Source: Alistipes timonensis
Lineage (GTDB): Bacteria; Bacteroidota; Bacteroidia; Bacteroidales; Muribaculaceae
Length of the DNA: 64,000 nt
Direction: 5' to 3'
Assembly (NCBI GenBank): GCA_023663385.1
Contig: JAMPHO010000003.1
Location: 56,859-120,858, forward strand
Made by a program: the position numbers and the translations under genes. The notes below the pieces were generated by a model. It did not search any database. It saw nothing but the letters and a program-made list of their open reading frames with translations, and had not been told where the DNA came from. How positions within the stretch are numbered: position 1 is the first letter of the stretch; each line of letters begins with the position of its first letter. This document shows positions 34,140 to 43,223 of this stretch, one piece after another.

Positions 34140-34904
34140 TCAGAGATTTTCTTCCTTAATCCAGTCGTAGCCGCGCTCTTCGAGTTCGAGGGCGAGCTCG
34201 GGGCCTCCGCTGCGCACGATGCGCCCCTTGTAGAGCACATGCACGAAGTCGGGCTTGATGTAGTCGAGCAGACGCTGGTAGTGGGTTATGACTATCGTGG
34301 CGTTGTCCTGGCTCTTAAGCTGGTTCACGCCTCCGGCCACTACCCTCAGGGCGTCGATGTCGAGGCCCGAGTCAGTCTCGTCGAGAATCGACAGGCGGGG
34401 TTCGAGCATCGCCATCTGGAAAATCTCGTTGCGCTTTTTCTCACCGCCGGAGAAACCCTCGTTGACCGAGCGCGATGCGAGCTTGTTATCCAGCTCGACT
34501 ATGGCGCGCTTCTGGCGCATGAGTTTAAGGAAGTCGCTGGCCGAGAGGGGTGCCTCGTTGAAGTATTTGCGCTTGGCGTTTACGGCGGCGCGCATGAAGT
34601 TGACCATCGACACCCCGGGAATCTCTACCGGGTACTGGAACGAGAGGAAGAGCCCCTCGTGGCTGCGGTCCTCGGGCGAGAGGGCCAGCAGGTCGAGGCC
34701 GTGGAATGTGGCCGAGCCGCCGGTGACGGTGTAGGCGGGATTGCCGGTGAGCACGCCCGAGAGGGTCGACTTGCCCGAGCCGTTGGGCCCCATTATGGCG
34801 TGTACCTCTCCGGCGCGGATCGTCAGGTCGACCCCCTTGAGTATTTCCTTGTCTTCGACTTTGGCGCGGAGGCCTTTGACCTCCAGTAAAATATCTTTGC
34901 TCAT
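34140..34904 (-). CDS. sufC: Fe-S assembly ATPase SufC
   Basis: 254 residues. ABC-type ATPase without membrane partner: Walker A GPNGSGKST with Lys45, signature FSGGEKKR (151-158), Walker B LSILDETDSG. The ETDSGLD form is typical of SufC. Drives conformational change of SufBD during cluster assembly. Gap of 40 bases to sufB. Confidence 0.97.
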   Translation of the reverse strand: MSKDILLEVKGLRAKVEDKEILKGVDLTIRAGEVHAIMGPNGSGKSTLSGVLTGNPAYTVTGGSATFHGLDLLALSPEDRSHEGLFLSFQYPVEIPGVSMVNFMRAAVNAKRKYFNEAPLSASDFLKLMRQKRAIVELDNKLASRSVNEGFSGGEKKRNEIFQMAMLEPRLSILDETDSGLDIDALRVVAGGVNQLKSQDNATIVITHYQRLLDYIKPDFVHVLYKGRIVRSGGPELALELEERGYDWIKEENL

Positions 34905-34944
34905 CGCTTGAGTGTGGTTTCGTTGTTGTTTGTTTGCCGGATGG

Positions 34945-36393
34945 TTATCCTACGGAGCCTTCCAGGGTGATCTGCAGCAGGCGCTGGGCCTCGACGGCGA
35001 ACTCCATGGGGAGCTTGTTCATGACCTCCTTGGCGTAGCCGTTGACGATAAGGCCGACGGCCTCCTCGGTGGGGATGCCGCGCTGGTTGCAGTAGAAAAG
35101 CTGGTCCTCGGAGATTTTCGAGGTGGTCGCCTCGTGCTCGACCACAGCCGAGGGGTTCTGGCAGTCGATGTAGGGGAAAGTGTGGGCCCCGCACCGCGAG
35201 CCGAGCAGCAGCGAGTCGCACTGGGTGTGGTTTCGGGCCCCTTCGGCGGCGGGAGTCACCTTCACCAGGCCGCGGTAGGAGTTTTCGCTCTCGCCGGCGG
35301 AGATACCTTTCGACACGATGGTCGAGCGGGTGTCGGGGGCGAGGTGTATCATCTTCGTGCCGGTGTCGGCCTGCTGGCGGTTGCGGGTCACGGCCACGGA
35401 ATAGAACTCGCCCGTCGCGCCGCGTCCGGCGAGCACGCACGAGGGGTACTTCCAGGTGATGGCCGACCCGGTTTCAACCTGGGTCCAGGAGAGCTTCGAG
35501 TAGTCGCCGCGGCAGAGTCCGCGCTTGGTCACGAGGTTGTATACGCCGCCGCGCCCCTGGGCGTCGCCGGCATACCAGTTCTGCACCGTCGAGTATTTGA
35601 CCTCGGCGCGGTCCTCGACGATGATTTCCACAATGGCGGCGTGGAGCTGGTTCTCGTCGCGCCGCGGGGCGGTACACCCTTCGAGGTAGCTGACGTAGGA
35701 GTCGTCGTCGGCCACGATGAGCGTGCGCTCAAACTGGCCGGTACCGGCGGCGTTGATGCGGAAGTAGGTCGAAAGCTCCATCGGGCAGCGTACCCCTTTG
35801 GGGATGTACACGAAGGAGCCGTCGGAGAACACCGCCGAGTTGAGGGCGGCGTAGAAGTTGTCGCGGTACGACACCACCGACCCGAGGTATTTCTTGATCA
35901 GTTCGGGATAGTCGCGCACCGCCTCGGAAATAGAGCAGAATATGATTCCCTTTTCGGCCAGGGCCTCCTTGTGGGTGGTCTTCACCGACACGGAGTCCAT
36001 TACGGCGTCGACCGCCATACCCGAGAGCTGCTTCTGCTCCTCAAGGGGTATGCCCAGCTTGTCGAAAGTTTTCAGGATGTCGGGGTCAACCTCGTCGAGA
36101 CTCTTGGGACCCTGCTTCTTTCCGGGCGCGGCATAGTAGCTTATGGCCTGGAAATCAATGTCGGGCATATCGAGATGGGCCCACTTCGGCGGGGTCATCG
36201 TGAGCCAGTGGCGGTAGGCTTTCAGGCGGAAGTCGAGGAGCCACTCCGGCTCCCCCTTTTTCCGGGAAATCAGGCGCACCACCTCCTCGCTGAGCCCGAC
36301 GGGTATGATGTCGGTCTCCACGTCGGTCACGAATCCGTATTTGTAATCGCCGGAGGTGATGTCGTCAATTATGTTGTCGTTTTCGCTTTTCAT
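34945..36393 (-). CDS. sufB: Fe-S assembly scaffold subunit SufB
   Basis: 482 residues, usual length. Hallmarks: [15 protein letters not shown] at the start, [23 protein letters not shown], and the C-terminal [18 protein letters not shown] region with the Cys used for cluster assembly, then FYCNQRGI. First gene of the suf operon. The leader contains a weak promoter-like TACAATTTTG on the minus strand; cvpA lies 62 bases upstream and may read through. Confidence 0.97.
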   Translation of the reverse strand: MKSENDNIIDDITSGDYKYGFVTDVETDIIPVGLSEEVVRLISRKKGEPEWLLDFRLKAYRHWLTMTPPKWAHLDMPDIDFQAISYYAAPGKKQGPKSLDEVDPDILKTFDKLGIPLEEQKQLSGMAVDAVMDSVSVKTTHKEALAEKGIIFCSISEAVRDYPELIKKYLGSVVSYRDNFYAALNSAVFSDGSFVYIPKGVRCPMELSTYFRINAAGTGQFERTLIVADDDSYVSYLEGCTAPRRDENQLHAAIVEIIVEDRAEVKYSTVQNWYAGDAQGRGGVYNLVTKRGLCRGDYSKLSWTQVETGSAITWKYPSCVLAGRGATGEFYSVAVTRNRQQADTGTKMIHLAPDTRSTIVSKGISAGESENSYRGLVKVTPAAEGARNHTQCDSLLLGSRCGAHTFPYIDCQNPSAVVEHEATTSKISEDQLFYCNQRGIPTEEAVGLIVNGYAKEVMNKLPMEFAVEAQRLLQITLEGSVG

Positions 36394-36455
36394 TTAGCAA
36401 AATTGTAGTTTCACAAGGTGTTAACACACGGCGCCCAGTATAGGTTCAGGGGCGC

Positions 36456-36938
36456 TCAGGAGCCCCCGAGCGCCCAGCCGAGGAGTTTCGGGGCGAGGGC
36501 CACTATGGCCGGGGCGGCGTGGCCGTTGGCAAGGGTCGAGAGGGAGGCTATGGAGGTTTGCGGCTTGATGAGCAGCCACAGGTTCAGAATCAGACTCAGC
36601 ACCAGCATCCATTCAAAGAGGCAGAACACCACCCCGCCGAGGCGGTCGACTATGCCGAGCGACAGGGCGTGGGTGAGCTGGCGGCAGAAATGGGCCACGG
36701 TCTTCACGCAGCAGAATCCGGCAATGAAGAGAATCAGGTGGGCCAGAACGATGTCGGTGTAGGTAGGAGCGTCGGGGCCCGCTATGATGGCCGTGAGCCA
36801 CGCCGAGCCAAGGCGGCAGAGCACCACCCCGGCTACAAGTCCCCCCAGCGACCCAACCTGCTTCAGCAGGCCGCTGCGGAATCCTATGAGCACCGATCCG
36901 GCGAATACGATGAGTATGATGATGTCGAGTGTAGTCAT
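36456..36938 (-). CDS. CvpA family membrane protein
   Basis: 160 residues from the ATG at 36938 (MTTLDIIILIVF); longer starts would lie upstream of the -7 box at 36977. Four hydrophobic segments (~4-20, 28-46, 62-84, 101-123) and the RSGLLKQVGSL / DRLGGVVFCLFEW motifs fit the CvpA/colicin V production family, inner-membrane proteins of unclear function. Upstream of sufB on the same strand. Confidence 0.85.
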   Translation of the reverse strand: MTTLDIIILIVFAGSVLIGFRSGLLKQVGSLGGLVAGVVLCRLGSAWLTAIIAGPDAPTYTDIVLAHLILFIAGFCCVKTVAHFCRQLTHALSLGIVDRLGGVVFCLFEWMLVLSLILNLWLLIKPQTSIASLSTLANGHAAPAIVALAPKLLGWALGGS

Positions 36939-36976
36939 TGCGCTGGCGCCTCCGTCGGCGCCCATATAGTACGCCG

Positions 36977-36984
36977 CGAAATTA
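36977..36984 (-). promoter_or_regulatory. -7 box (TAATTTCG, minus strand) of cvpA
   Basis: The plus strand reads CGAAATTA; seven of eight match, ~38 bases before the cvpA ATG. Confidence 0.5.
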
Positions 36985-37044
36985 CAAAAAAATCCCCTAA
37001 TAACACCCACCCCGCCCGCCTTAATAAAAATAGGTAAAAAATAG

Positions 37045-37076
37045 CTTGCCGATGTGAAAAATAGTTTGTAAATTGC
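37045..37076 (+). promoter_or_regulatory. Possible promoter CTTG-N20-TAAATTGC of the duplicated LRR gene
   Basis: -33-like CTTG at 37045-37048 and -7-like TAAATTGC at 37069-37076, with the 20-base spacing seen at other promoters here. Both boxes deviate from consensus. Confidence 0.4.
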
Positions 37077-37127
37077 GAAATCATCTCCCATCGAGGTACC
37101 AATCTAATCACTAAGCCCTTTATGCCT

Positions 37128-39374
37128 ATGAAAACCTTTGGACGTTTATTTATCACGCTCATATCCATTATGTCGGCGCTTGCGTGCCCGGCGGGTGAGG
37201 CGCTGACGGTACGGGTGACGCGGGCGGGTGAGCTCGTGGAGAGGTCGGGGGCGGAGTTCCGCAGGCTGGAGACACTGAAAGTTGTGGGGCCGCTCAACGA
37301 GGCCGACTTCGCCACGTTGTGCGACGCGGCTTACGGTGGTAGCCTGGCCGAGATAGACCTCTCAGAGGCGGATGTGATTGACCGAAAGATTCCCGACGGT
37401 GCGTTTCAGTCGGCGGGAAGTGAGTCAGTATGCTCCTTGCGTGGTATCGTGCTCCCGGAAAACATAGAGGAGTTAGGTTCGGGCGCGTTTTTAGGTTTGC
37501 GCCGGTTGGCCGGGGTAAATATGCCCGGCTCATTGAGAACTATTGGAAATAGGGCGTTCCAGTATTGCTCCCGTATCAATGAGGTGTCCTTCCCGCCGTC
37601 GCTGAAGGTGATTGGCGATTCGGCGTTTATCGGCTCGGGGATTGCCCAGGTCTCTTTCGCGGAGGGGCTTGAGGAGATTCGAAATAGCGCGTTCAGCGAG
37701 TGCTCGTCGCTCAAGGAGGTCGTGCTGCCCGGTTCGTTGCGATTCTTGGGCGAGAGCGCGTTTTACGAAAGCCGTTCGTTGGAGCGGTTCGTAATCACTC
37801 CGGGCGTCAAATTTATGAGTCCCTATATGTTGAGTGGTAATTGCGCCCTTAGGGAAGTCGAGCTGCCGCCGACGGTGAGCACCATCGGAGAGGGCGCGTT
37901 TAACAGTTGCGTAAGGCTGGAATCCATCGCGCTTTCCGAAGGGGTGGAGTTGCTGTGCGCCGGGGCATTTAAAGGTTGCAGCCGCGTGAGGTCGATCACG
38001 CTCCCCTCGACGTTGAAAACTATTTGGGACCAGTCGCTTGGCGGCTTGGCCTCTTTGCAAAGCGTGAGCGTTAAGGCTACGACTCCGCCGGAGTATATCT
38101 GCTCGTCATACCCCGTGGCGGGTCCGTTTGAGATGGTCGAGGGGGAGACGCTTATCAGCACCCCCAAAAACCTTACGCTTTACGTCCCGACGGGGTGCGC
38201 CGAGGCATATCGAGCCGCTCCGGGATGGAACTATTTCGCCAATATAGTTGAAACCGATGATTTCCGGGATATGGCCGCCCCGGTTGAGGTAATTGATCAT
38301 TTGGAACTCAATATGGCCGACAGCGGGGGACTCGCGGCCTCGTTGGGCGACAAGGCCCGTCGTGTCAGGTCGCTACGGATTACGGGGCCAATTGACGGGT
38401 CGGATTTCGATACCCTGTGGGACGCGTCGTTCTTCGGGCTGCTTGAAAACCTTGACCTCGGTGGTGCCGCGGTTGAAGGGAAGATGCTGCCTGCCAACGC
38501 GTTCCAAAGCAGGCTGAAGTGTAACTACAGGCTTTACGCTTATTCCAGCGGCCTCAGGCGCATTGTCTTGCCGGTCGATTTGGAGGAGATTGGCGACTAT
38601 GCGTTCTATCGTTCCTATAAGCTGGAGGAGGTGGTTATGCCGTCGGGCCTCGCCAAGATTGGAGAATACGCGTTTGGCAAATGCGAGCGGTTAGGTGCCT
38701 TTGGCGGTGAAAATATGCTGCCGGAGGGATTGGTAGAAATCGGTGAAGGCGCGTTCAGTCAGTGCGAGTCACTCACCTCGGTTAAACTTGACGGGACGGT
38801 TAAGGCAATCAACGCCAACGCGTTCAAAGGTTGCGGCGGCGTAGAGGAGATATTCCTGCCGAAGGAGGGTGCCAGCCTCGACACCGATGTTTTTAGCGGA
38901 ATGCCCGGGCTGCGCCGCGTATATTCTCCGGCTGCTAATCCGCCATCATGCGCTGTCAGTCAGTTCGAGGGCTTCGAAGCGACTCCGTTCGGAGCGCGAG
39001 GGGACGTCAATGACGCGCTGTGGGAAACGCCGAAGGATATCCCGGTGTATGTACCCGCGGGGGCGAAGGAGCGTTATGAGTCGGCTCCGGGGTGGAACTA
39101 CTTCACCAACTTCGTTGAATTGGACGAGTTCCCCGAGGCGGGAATAGGGGAGGCCGCGGCTGACCGTGGCGAAATGCTGGTCGAGGCGCTTCCCGGGCGC
39201 GTGGCGCTCACCGGCGGCACTATGGCGGGAGACTCCGCCTACTCGGTTTACAACGTGGCCGGGCGACTTATCGCCTCGGGCCGCGCGGGTTCCGTCACCG
39301 TCGAGATACCCCTCTCCCCCGGCATCTACATCGTTGCCACCCCGGCAAGCCGCGTGAAAGTGGCCGTGCCCTGA
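37128..39374 (+). CDS. BspA-like LRR surface protein built of two duplicated modules
   Basis: 748 residues from 37128 (MKTFGRLF; an ATG two codons earlier is also possible). Signal peptide to about residue 26. Two homologous halves follow (~27-385 and ~390-695). Each opens with an ADF/SDFxTLxDAxxxGxLxxxDL unit, continues with LRR_5 repeats and closes with a YVPxGxxExYxxAPGWNYFxNxVE unit (closing copies encoded near 38180-38260 and 39045-39125). A sorting-like module ends the protein (YSVYNVAGRLIAS ... PGIYIVA). Likely a surface adhesin; ligand unknown. The domain repeat fits duplication of an ancestral single-module gene. Confidence 0.88.
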   Translation: MKTFGRLFITLISIMSALACPAGEALTVRVTRAGELVERSGAEFRRLETLKVVGPLNEADFATLCDAAYGGSLAEIDLSEADVIDRKIPDGAFQSAGSESVCSLRGIVLPENIEELGSGAFLGLRRLAGVNMPGSLRTIGNRAFQYCSRINEVSFPPSLKVIGDSAFIGSGIAQVSFAEGLEEIRNSAFSECSSLKEVVLPGSLRFLGESAFYESRSLERFVITPGVKFMSPYMLSGNCALREVELPPTVSTIGEGAFNSCVRLESIALSEGVELLCAGAFKGCSRVRSITLPSTLKTIWDQSLGGLASLQSVSVKATTPPEYICSSYPVAGPFEMVEGETLISTPKNLTLYVPTGCAEAYRAAPGWNYFANIVETDDFRDMAAPVEVIDHLELNMADSGGLAASLGDKARRVRSLRITGPIDGSDFDTLWDASFFGLLENLDLGGAAVEGKMLPANAFQSRLKCNYRLYAYSSGLRRIVLPVDLEEIGDYAFYRSYKLEEVVMPSGLAKIGEYAFGKCERLGAFGGENMLPEGLVEIGEGAFSQCESLTSVKLDGTVKAINANAFKGCGGVEEIFLPKEGASLDTDVFSGMPGLRRVYSPAANPPSCAVSQFEGFEATPFGARGDVNDALWETPKDIPVYVPAGAKERYESAPGWNYFTNFVELDEFPEAGIGEAAADRGEMLVEALPGRVALTGGTMAGDSAYSVYNVAGRLIASGRAGSVTVEIPLSPGIYIVATPASRVKVAVP

Positions 39375-39425
39375 CGTGCGCTCGCCAAAAATCACGCTAA
39401 AATAGCCCCGGACGAGGGCGGCGGT

Positions 39426-39457
39426 ATTGGAATAACCGATATAATTGAGTAATTTTG
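39426..39457 (+). promoter_or_regulatory. Promoter ATTG-N20-TAATTTTG of metG
   Basis: The -7 box at 39450-39457 is an exact consensus match; the -33-like ATTG lies at 39426-39429. The same ATTG-N20 arrangement precedes the tRNA gene at the right end. Confidence 0.65.
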
Positions 39458-39473
39458 CGGTAATATAGAGCAA

Positions 39474-39506
39474 GAATGGCCCAGAGGCGAACCCCTCGGG
39501 CCGTTC
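39474..39506 (+). promoter_or_regulatory. Leader hairpin upstream of metG
   Basis: GGCCC (39478-39482) pairs with GGGCC (39498-39502) and GAGG (39484-39487) with CCTC (39494-39497), with outer GAAT/GTTC pairs; it starts ~10 bases after the expected transcription start and is followed by a T-rich stretch (TTCACTCTTGTTGTT). It may be an attenuator of the methionyl-tRNA synthetase message. No T-box core was recognised. Confidence 0.5.
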
Positions 39507-39551
39507 ACTCTTGTTGTTATGTTACTTAAAATCACTGAATAAGAATATATT

Positions 39552-41588
39552 ATGGCGTTTAAGCGAACACTCATCACTACCGCTCTCCCGTATGCCAACG
39601 GCCCGGTGCATATCGGCCACCTCGCCGGGGTTTATGTCCCGGCCGACATCTACGCCCGCTACCTGCGGCTCAAGGGTAGCGACGTGGTAATGATCGGGGG
39701 CTCCGACGAGCACGGCGTGCCCATCACCATACGCGCCCGCAAGGAGGGGGTCACCCCGCAGGATGTGGTCGACCGCTACCACGCCCTGATCAAGGATTCG
39801 TTCGAGGGGCTCGGCATCTCGTTCGACGTATATTCGCGCACCACCTCGAAGACCCATGCCGCCACGGCCTCGGAATTCTTCAAGCGCCTCTACGACAAGG
39901 GTGAGTTTGTCGAAATCAAGTCGCAGCAGCTCTACGACGAGGGGGCCGGCCGCTTCGTGGCCGACCGCTATGTGGTTGGCGAATGCCCCGTGTGCCACGC
40001 TCAGGGCGCTTATGGCGACCAGTGCGAGAAGTGCGGCTCCTCGCTCAGCCCCACCGAGCTGATCAACCCCCGATGCGCCGAGACGGGCAACACCCCCGTG
40101 CTCCGCGAGACTACCCACTGGTACCTCCCCCTCGACCGCTGGCAGGAGAAACTCTCGCGGTGGATACTCGAAGGGCACAAGGAATGGCGCCCCAACGTTT
40201 ACGGCCAGTGCAAGTCGTGGCTCGAACTCGGCCTCCAGCCCCGCGCCGTGACGCGCGACCTCGACTGGGGCATCCCCGTGCCGGTCGAAGGGGCCGACGG
40301 CAAGGTGCTCTACGTTTGGTTCGACGCGCCTATCGGCTACATCTCCAACACCAAGGAGCTGCTGCCCGACAGTTGGGAAACTTACTGGAAGGATCCCGAG
40401 ACCCGCGTGGTCAACTTCATCGGCAAGGACAACATCGTGTTCCACTGCATCATATTCCCGGCCATGCTCATGGCCTACGGCGATGGTTTCCAGCTCCCCG
40501 ACAACGTGCCCGCCAACGAGTTCCTCAACCTCGAAGGTGACAAGATCTCGACCTCGCGCAACTGGGCTATCTGGCTCCACGAGTATCTGCGCGACTTCCC
40601 CGGCAAGCCCGACGTGCTCCGCTACGTACTGACCGCCAACGCCCCCGAAACCAAGGATAACGATTTCACCTGGCGCGATTTCCAGGAACGGAACAACTCG
40701 GAGCTCGTGGCGATCCTTGGCAACTTCGTGAACCGCGCCATGGTGCTGATGCAAAAATATTTCGACGGCGTTGTGCCGGAAGCCGGAGCCTACACCGAGG
40801 CCGAGGATAAGGCTTTCGCCGAAATCCGCCAGGCGGCTGCCAACCTCACCGCCGACCTCGATGGCTTCCACTTCCGCGAAGCGCTCCGCGAGGCTATGCA
40901 GATAGCCCGCGTGGGCAACCGCTACCTCCAGGAGACCGAGCCTTGGAAAGTGGCCAAGACCGATATGGAGCGCGTGAAGACCATCCTCAACTGCGCCGTG
41001 CAGATTTGCGCCAACCTCGCTGTGGCCTTCGAGCCGTTCCTACCCTTCTCGGTGGAGAAACTCAAGAAAATGCTCGCCCTCGACACCCTGTCGTGGGATA
41101 TGCTCGGCTCCGAAAACCTCGTGGCAGCAGGCACGCGCCTCGGCACCCCCGAACTCCTGTTCGAAAAAATCGAGGACGACGCCATCCAGGCCCAACTCGA
41201 CCGACTGGCACGCATCAAGAAGGAGAACGAGGCCGCTGCCTGGAAGCCGGAACCCATAAAGGCCGACACCTCGTTTGACGACTTTATGAAGATGGATATC
41301 CGCGTCGGCACCGTGCTCGAATGCGAGAAAGTGAAGAAGAGCGACAAGCTGCTCCGCTTCCTTATCGACGACGGTATGGAAAAGCGCGTAATCTGCTCCG
41401 GCATAGCCAAGTACTACCAGCCTGAACAGCTTCTGGGCAAGCAGGTGTGCTTCGTGGCGAACTTCCCTCCCCGCAAGATGATGGGTATCCTGTCGCAAGG
41501 CATGATACTCTCGGCGGTCAACGCCGACGGCTCGCTGACGGTAATCAGTCCGTCGGCACCCGTGGCACCCGGTTCCTCGGTAGGCTGA
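39552..41588 (+). CDS. metG: Methionyl-tRNA synthetase
   Basis: 678 residues. Class I synthetase: HIGH at 20-23, a zinc knuckle with CPVC (145-148) and CEKC (158-161), and KISTS at 331-335 as the KMSKS loop. A C-terminal EMAP-type tRNA-binding domain (~575-678; [24 protein letters not shown]) is included. Charges initiator and elongator tRNA-Met in the cytoplasm. Own promoter and a structured leader. Confidence 0.97.
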   Translation: MAFKRTLITTALPYANGPVHIGHLAGVYVPADIYARYLRLKGSDVVMIGGSDEHGVPITIRARKEGVTPQDVVDRYHALIKDSFEGLGISFDVYSRTTSKTHAATASEFFKRLYDKGEFVEIKSQQLYDEGAGRFVADRYVVGECPVCHAQGAYGDQCEKCGSSLSPTELINPRCAETGNTPVLRETTHWYLPLDRWQEKLSRWILEGHKEWRPNVYGQCKSWLELGLQPRAVTRDLDWGIPVPVEGADGKVLYVWFDAPIGYISNTKELLPDSWETYWKDPETRVVNFIGKDNIVFHCIIFPAMLMAYGDGFQLPDNVPANEFLNLEGDKISTSRNWAIWLHEYLRDFPGKPDVLRYVLTANAPETKDNDFTWRDFQERNNSELVAILGNFVNRAMVLMQKYFDGVVPEAGAYTEAEDKAFAEIRQAAANLTADLDGFHFREALREAMQIARVGNRYLQETEPWKVAKTDMERVKTILNCAVQICANLAVAFEPFLPFSVEKLKKMLALDTLSWDMLGSENLVAAGTRLGTPELLFEKIEDDAIQAQLDRLARIKKENEAAAWKPEPIKADTSFDDFMKMDIRVGTVLECEKVKKSDKLLRFLIDDGMEKRVICSGIAKYYQPEQLLGKQVCFVANFPPRKMMGILSQGMILSAVNADGSLTVISPSAPVAPGSSVG

Positions 41589-41663
41589 CGCCTCCGGGGG
41601 CCGCGTCCCCGCCGCCAGTTTCTTAAATCCAGTCATAAAGCTCGTTAATTCTCGTTTCTGATA

Positions 41664-42707
41664 ATGGAGCATTCAAGCAAACCCCGCATTCTCATAGTCT
41701 ACACCGGGGGCACGATAGGGATGATCGAGGACCCGGCCACTCGCACGCTGCGTCCGTTCAACTTCAACCATCTGATCGACAACGTGCCAAAGGTAAAGAT
41801 GCTCGATTACGAGATTGACCACATACAGTTCAATCCGCCGATTGATTCGAGCAATATGAACGTATCCCATTGGCAGCAAATCGCGTCGGCCATCGGGAAG
41901 GATTACGACCGCTACGACGGTTTCGTGGTGCTCCACGGGACCGACACCATGGCGTATACCGCCTCGGCGCTGTCGTTCATGCTTGAGAACCTGCGCAAGC
42001 CGGTGATTATCACCGGCTCGCAGCTCCCGATAGGGGAGGTGCGCACCGACGGCGAGGAGAACCTGATAACCGCGTTGCAGATAGCCGCCGCGACCGACCC
42101 TGTCAACGGCGAGCCTATGGTGCAGGAGGTGGCCATCCTTTTCGAGAACTACCTTTGGCGCGGCAACAGGTCGACCAAGATGAGCGCCGACAACTTCAAC
42201 GCCTTCAAGAGCAACAACTACCCTTCGCTTGCCAAAATCGGGCTTTCGATTCAGTTCAACCACGACGCCCTGTGGCGCGTGAACCAGCGTATGCCTCTGA
42301 GGGTGCACAAGGGTATGTCGTCCGACGTGATTGTGATTCATATATTCCCCGGAATGACCGAAACCTCGCTGCGCCAGCAGCTTGACACCCCCGGAACCAA
42401 GGGCGTGGTGCTCAAAACCTACGGCGCCGGCAACGCGACCACCGAGGAATGGTTTAACCGGGCCATAAAGGAGGCGGTTGACCGCGGCGTGGTCGTTGTC
42501 AACGTTACCCAGTGTGTCAACGGAGGCGTTAACCAGCGCAAATATTTCACGGGCGACTGCCTCGCCCGTGCCGGCGTAATCTCTGGTCACGACCTCACCA
42601 CCGAGGCCGCCCTCACCAAACTGATGTTCCTCTTCGGTATGGGGTGTACACCCAAGCAGGTGGCGAACCGAATGTTGCACCCGATTGTTGGAGAAATGAG
42701 TATCTGA
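41664..42707 (+). CDS. ansA: Type I L-asparaginase
   Basis: 347 residues, no signal peptide, so the cytoplasmic form. Hydrolyses asparagine to aspartate and ammonia. Catalytic Thr in YTGGTIGM (Thr14 region) and the second site HGTDTMAYTASALSF, followed by ITGSQLPIGE; the C-terminal domain has TYGAGNAT. It lies 75 bases after metG and may be co-transcribed. Confidence 0.95.
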   Translation: MEHSSKPRILIVYTGGTIGMIEDPATRTLRPFNFNHLIDNVPKVKMLDYEIDHIQFNPPIDSSNMNVSHWQQIASAIGKDYDRYDGFVVLHGTDTMAYTASALSFMLENLRKPVIITGSQLPIGEVRTDGEENLITALQIAAATDPVNGEPMVQEVAILFENYLWRGNRSTKMSADNFNAFKSNNYPSLAKIGLSIQFNHDALWRVNQRMPLRVHKGMSSDVIVIHIFPGMTETSLRQQLDTPGTKGVVLKTYGAGNATTEEWFNRAIKEAVDRGVVVVNVTQCVNGGVNQRKYFTGDCLARAGVISGHDLTTEAALTKLMFLFGMGCTPKQVANRMLHPIVGEMSI

Positions 42708-42764
42708 GCCCCAGCGGCCTGACAAAAGGCTCTTTCCCAATCCCTGAAACCAACTTAGACTATA

Positions 42765-43202
42765 ATGCTCAAGGTAAAGATTATAAATAAATCGCATCAC
42801 CCGATGCCCGCCTACGCTACCCCCGGCTCGGCCGGAATGGATGTGAGGGCATTCCTTAAGGAACCCGTCACGCTCGGCCCCCTTGAAAGGGCGCTGATAC
42901 CCACCGGGCTGTATATGCAGCTACCGCAGGGCTATGAGTGCCAGATACGTCCGCGCAGCGGGCTCGCCATCAAGCACGGCATATCGCTCGTGAACACCCC
43001 CGGCACGGTCGATTGCGACTACCGCGGCGAGATCGGCGTGATACTCATTAACCTCTCCAACGAGCCGTTCGTGGTAAACGACGGCGAGCGCGTATGCCAG
43101 ATGGTGATTTCCTCCTACGAGCGCGTGGAGTGGGAGGCGGTCGACCGCATCGACACCACCGAGCGCGGCGACGGGGCATTCGGCCATTCCGGCGTCAACT
43201 GA
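42765..43202 (+). CDS. dut: dUTP diphosphatase
   Basis: 145 residues, usual length. Hydrolyses dUTP to dUMP and PPi, keeping uracil out of DNA. The five trimeric dUTPase motifs are visible: PGSAGMDVRA, RPRSGLAIKHGI, GTVDCDYRGEIGV, ERVCQMVI and the flexible C-terminal arm RGDGAFGHSGV that closes the active site. First gene of the dut-TPR-DUF4292-EnvC-flippase run. Confidence 0.97.
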   Translation: MLKVKIINKSHHPMPAYATPGSAGMDVRAFLKEPVTLGPLERALIPTGLYMQLPQGYECQIRPRSGLAIKHGISLVNTPGTVDCDYRGEIGVILINLSNEPFVVNDGERVCQMVISSYERVEWEAVDRIDTTERGDGAFGHSGVN

Positions 43203-43223
43203 AACACCCTCTGATTTCTGATT

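Noticed and set aside
34136..34240. Longer start for sufD
   Set aside because: It lies inside sufC; the ATG 4 bases after the sufC stop gives the normal N-terminus.
34912..36408. 498-codon plus-strand frame across sufB
   Set aside because: Antisense shadow of sufB; no start signal and no recognisable motif.
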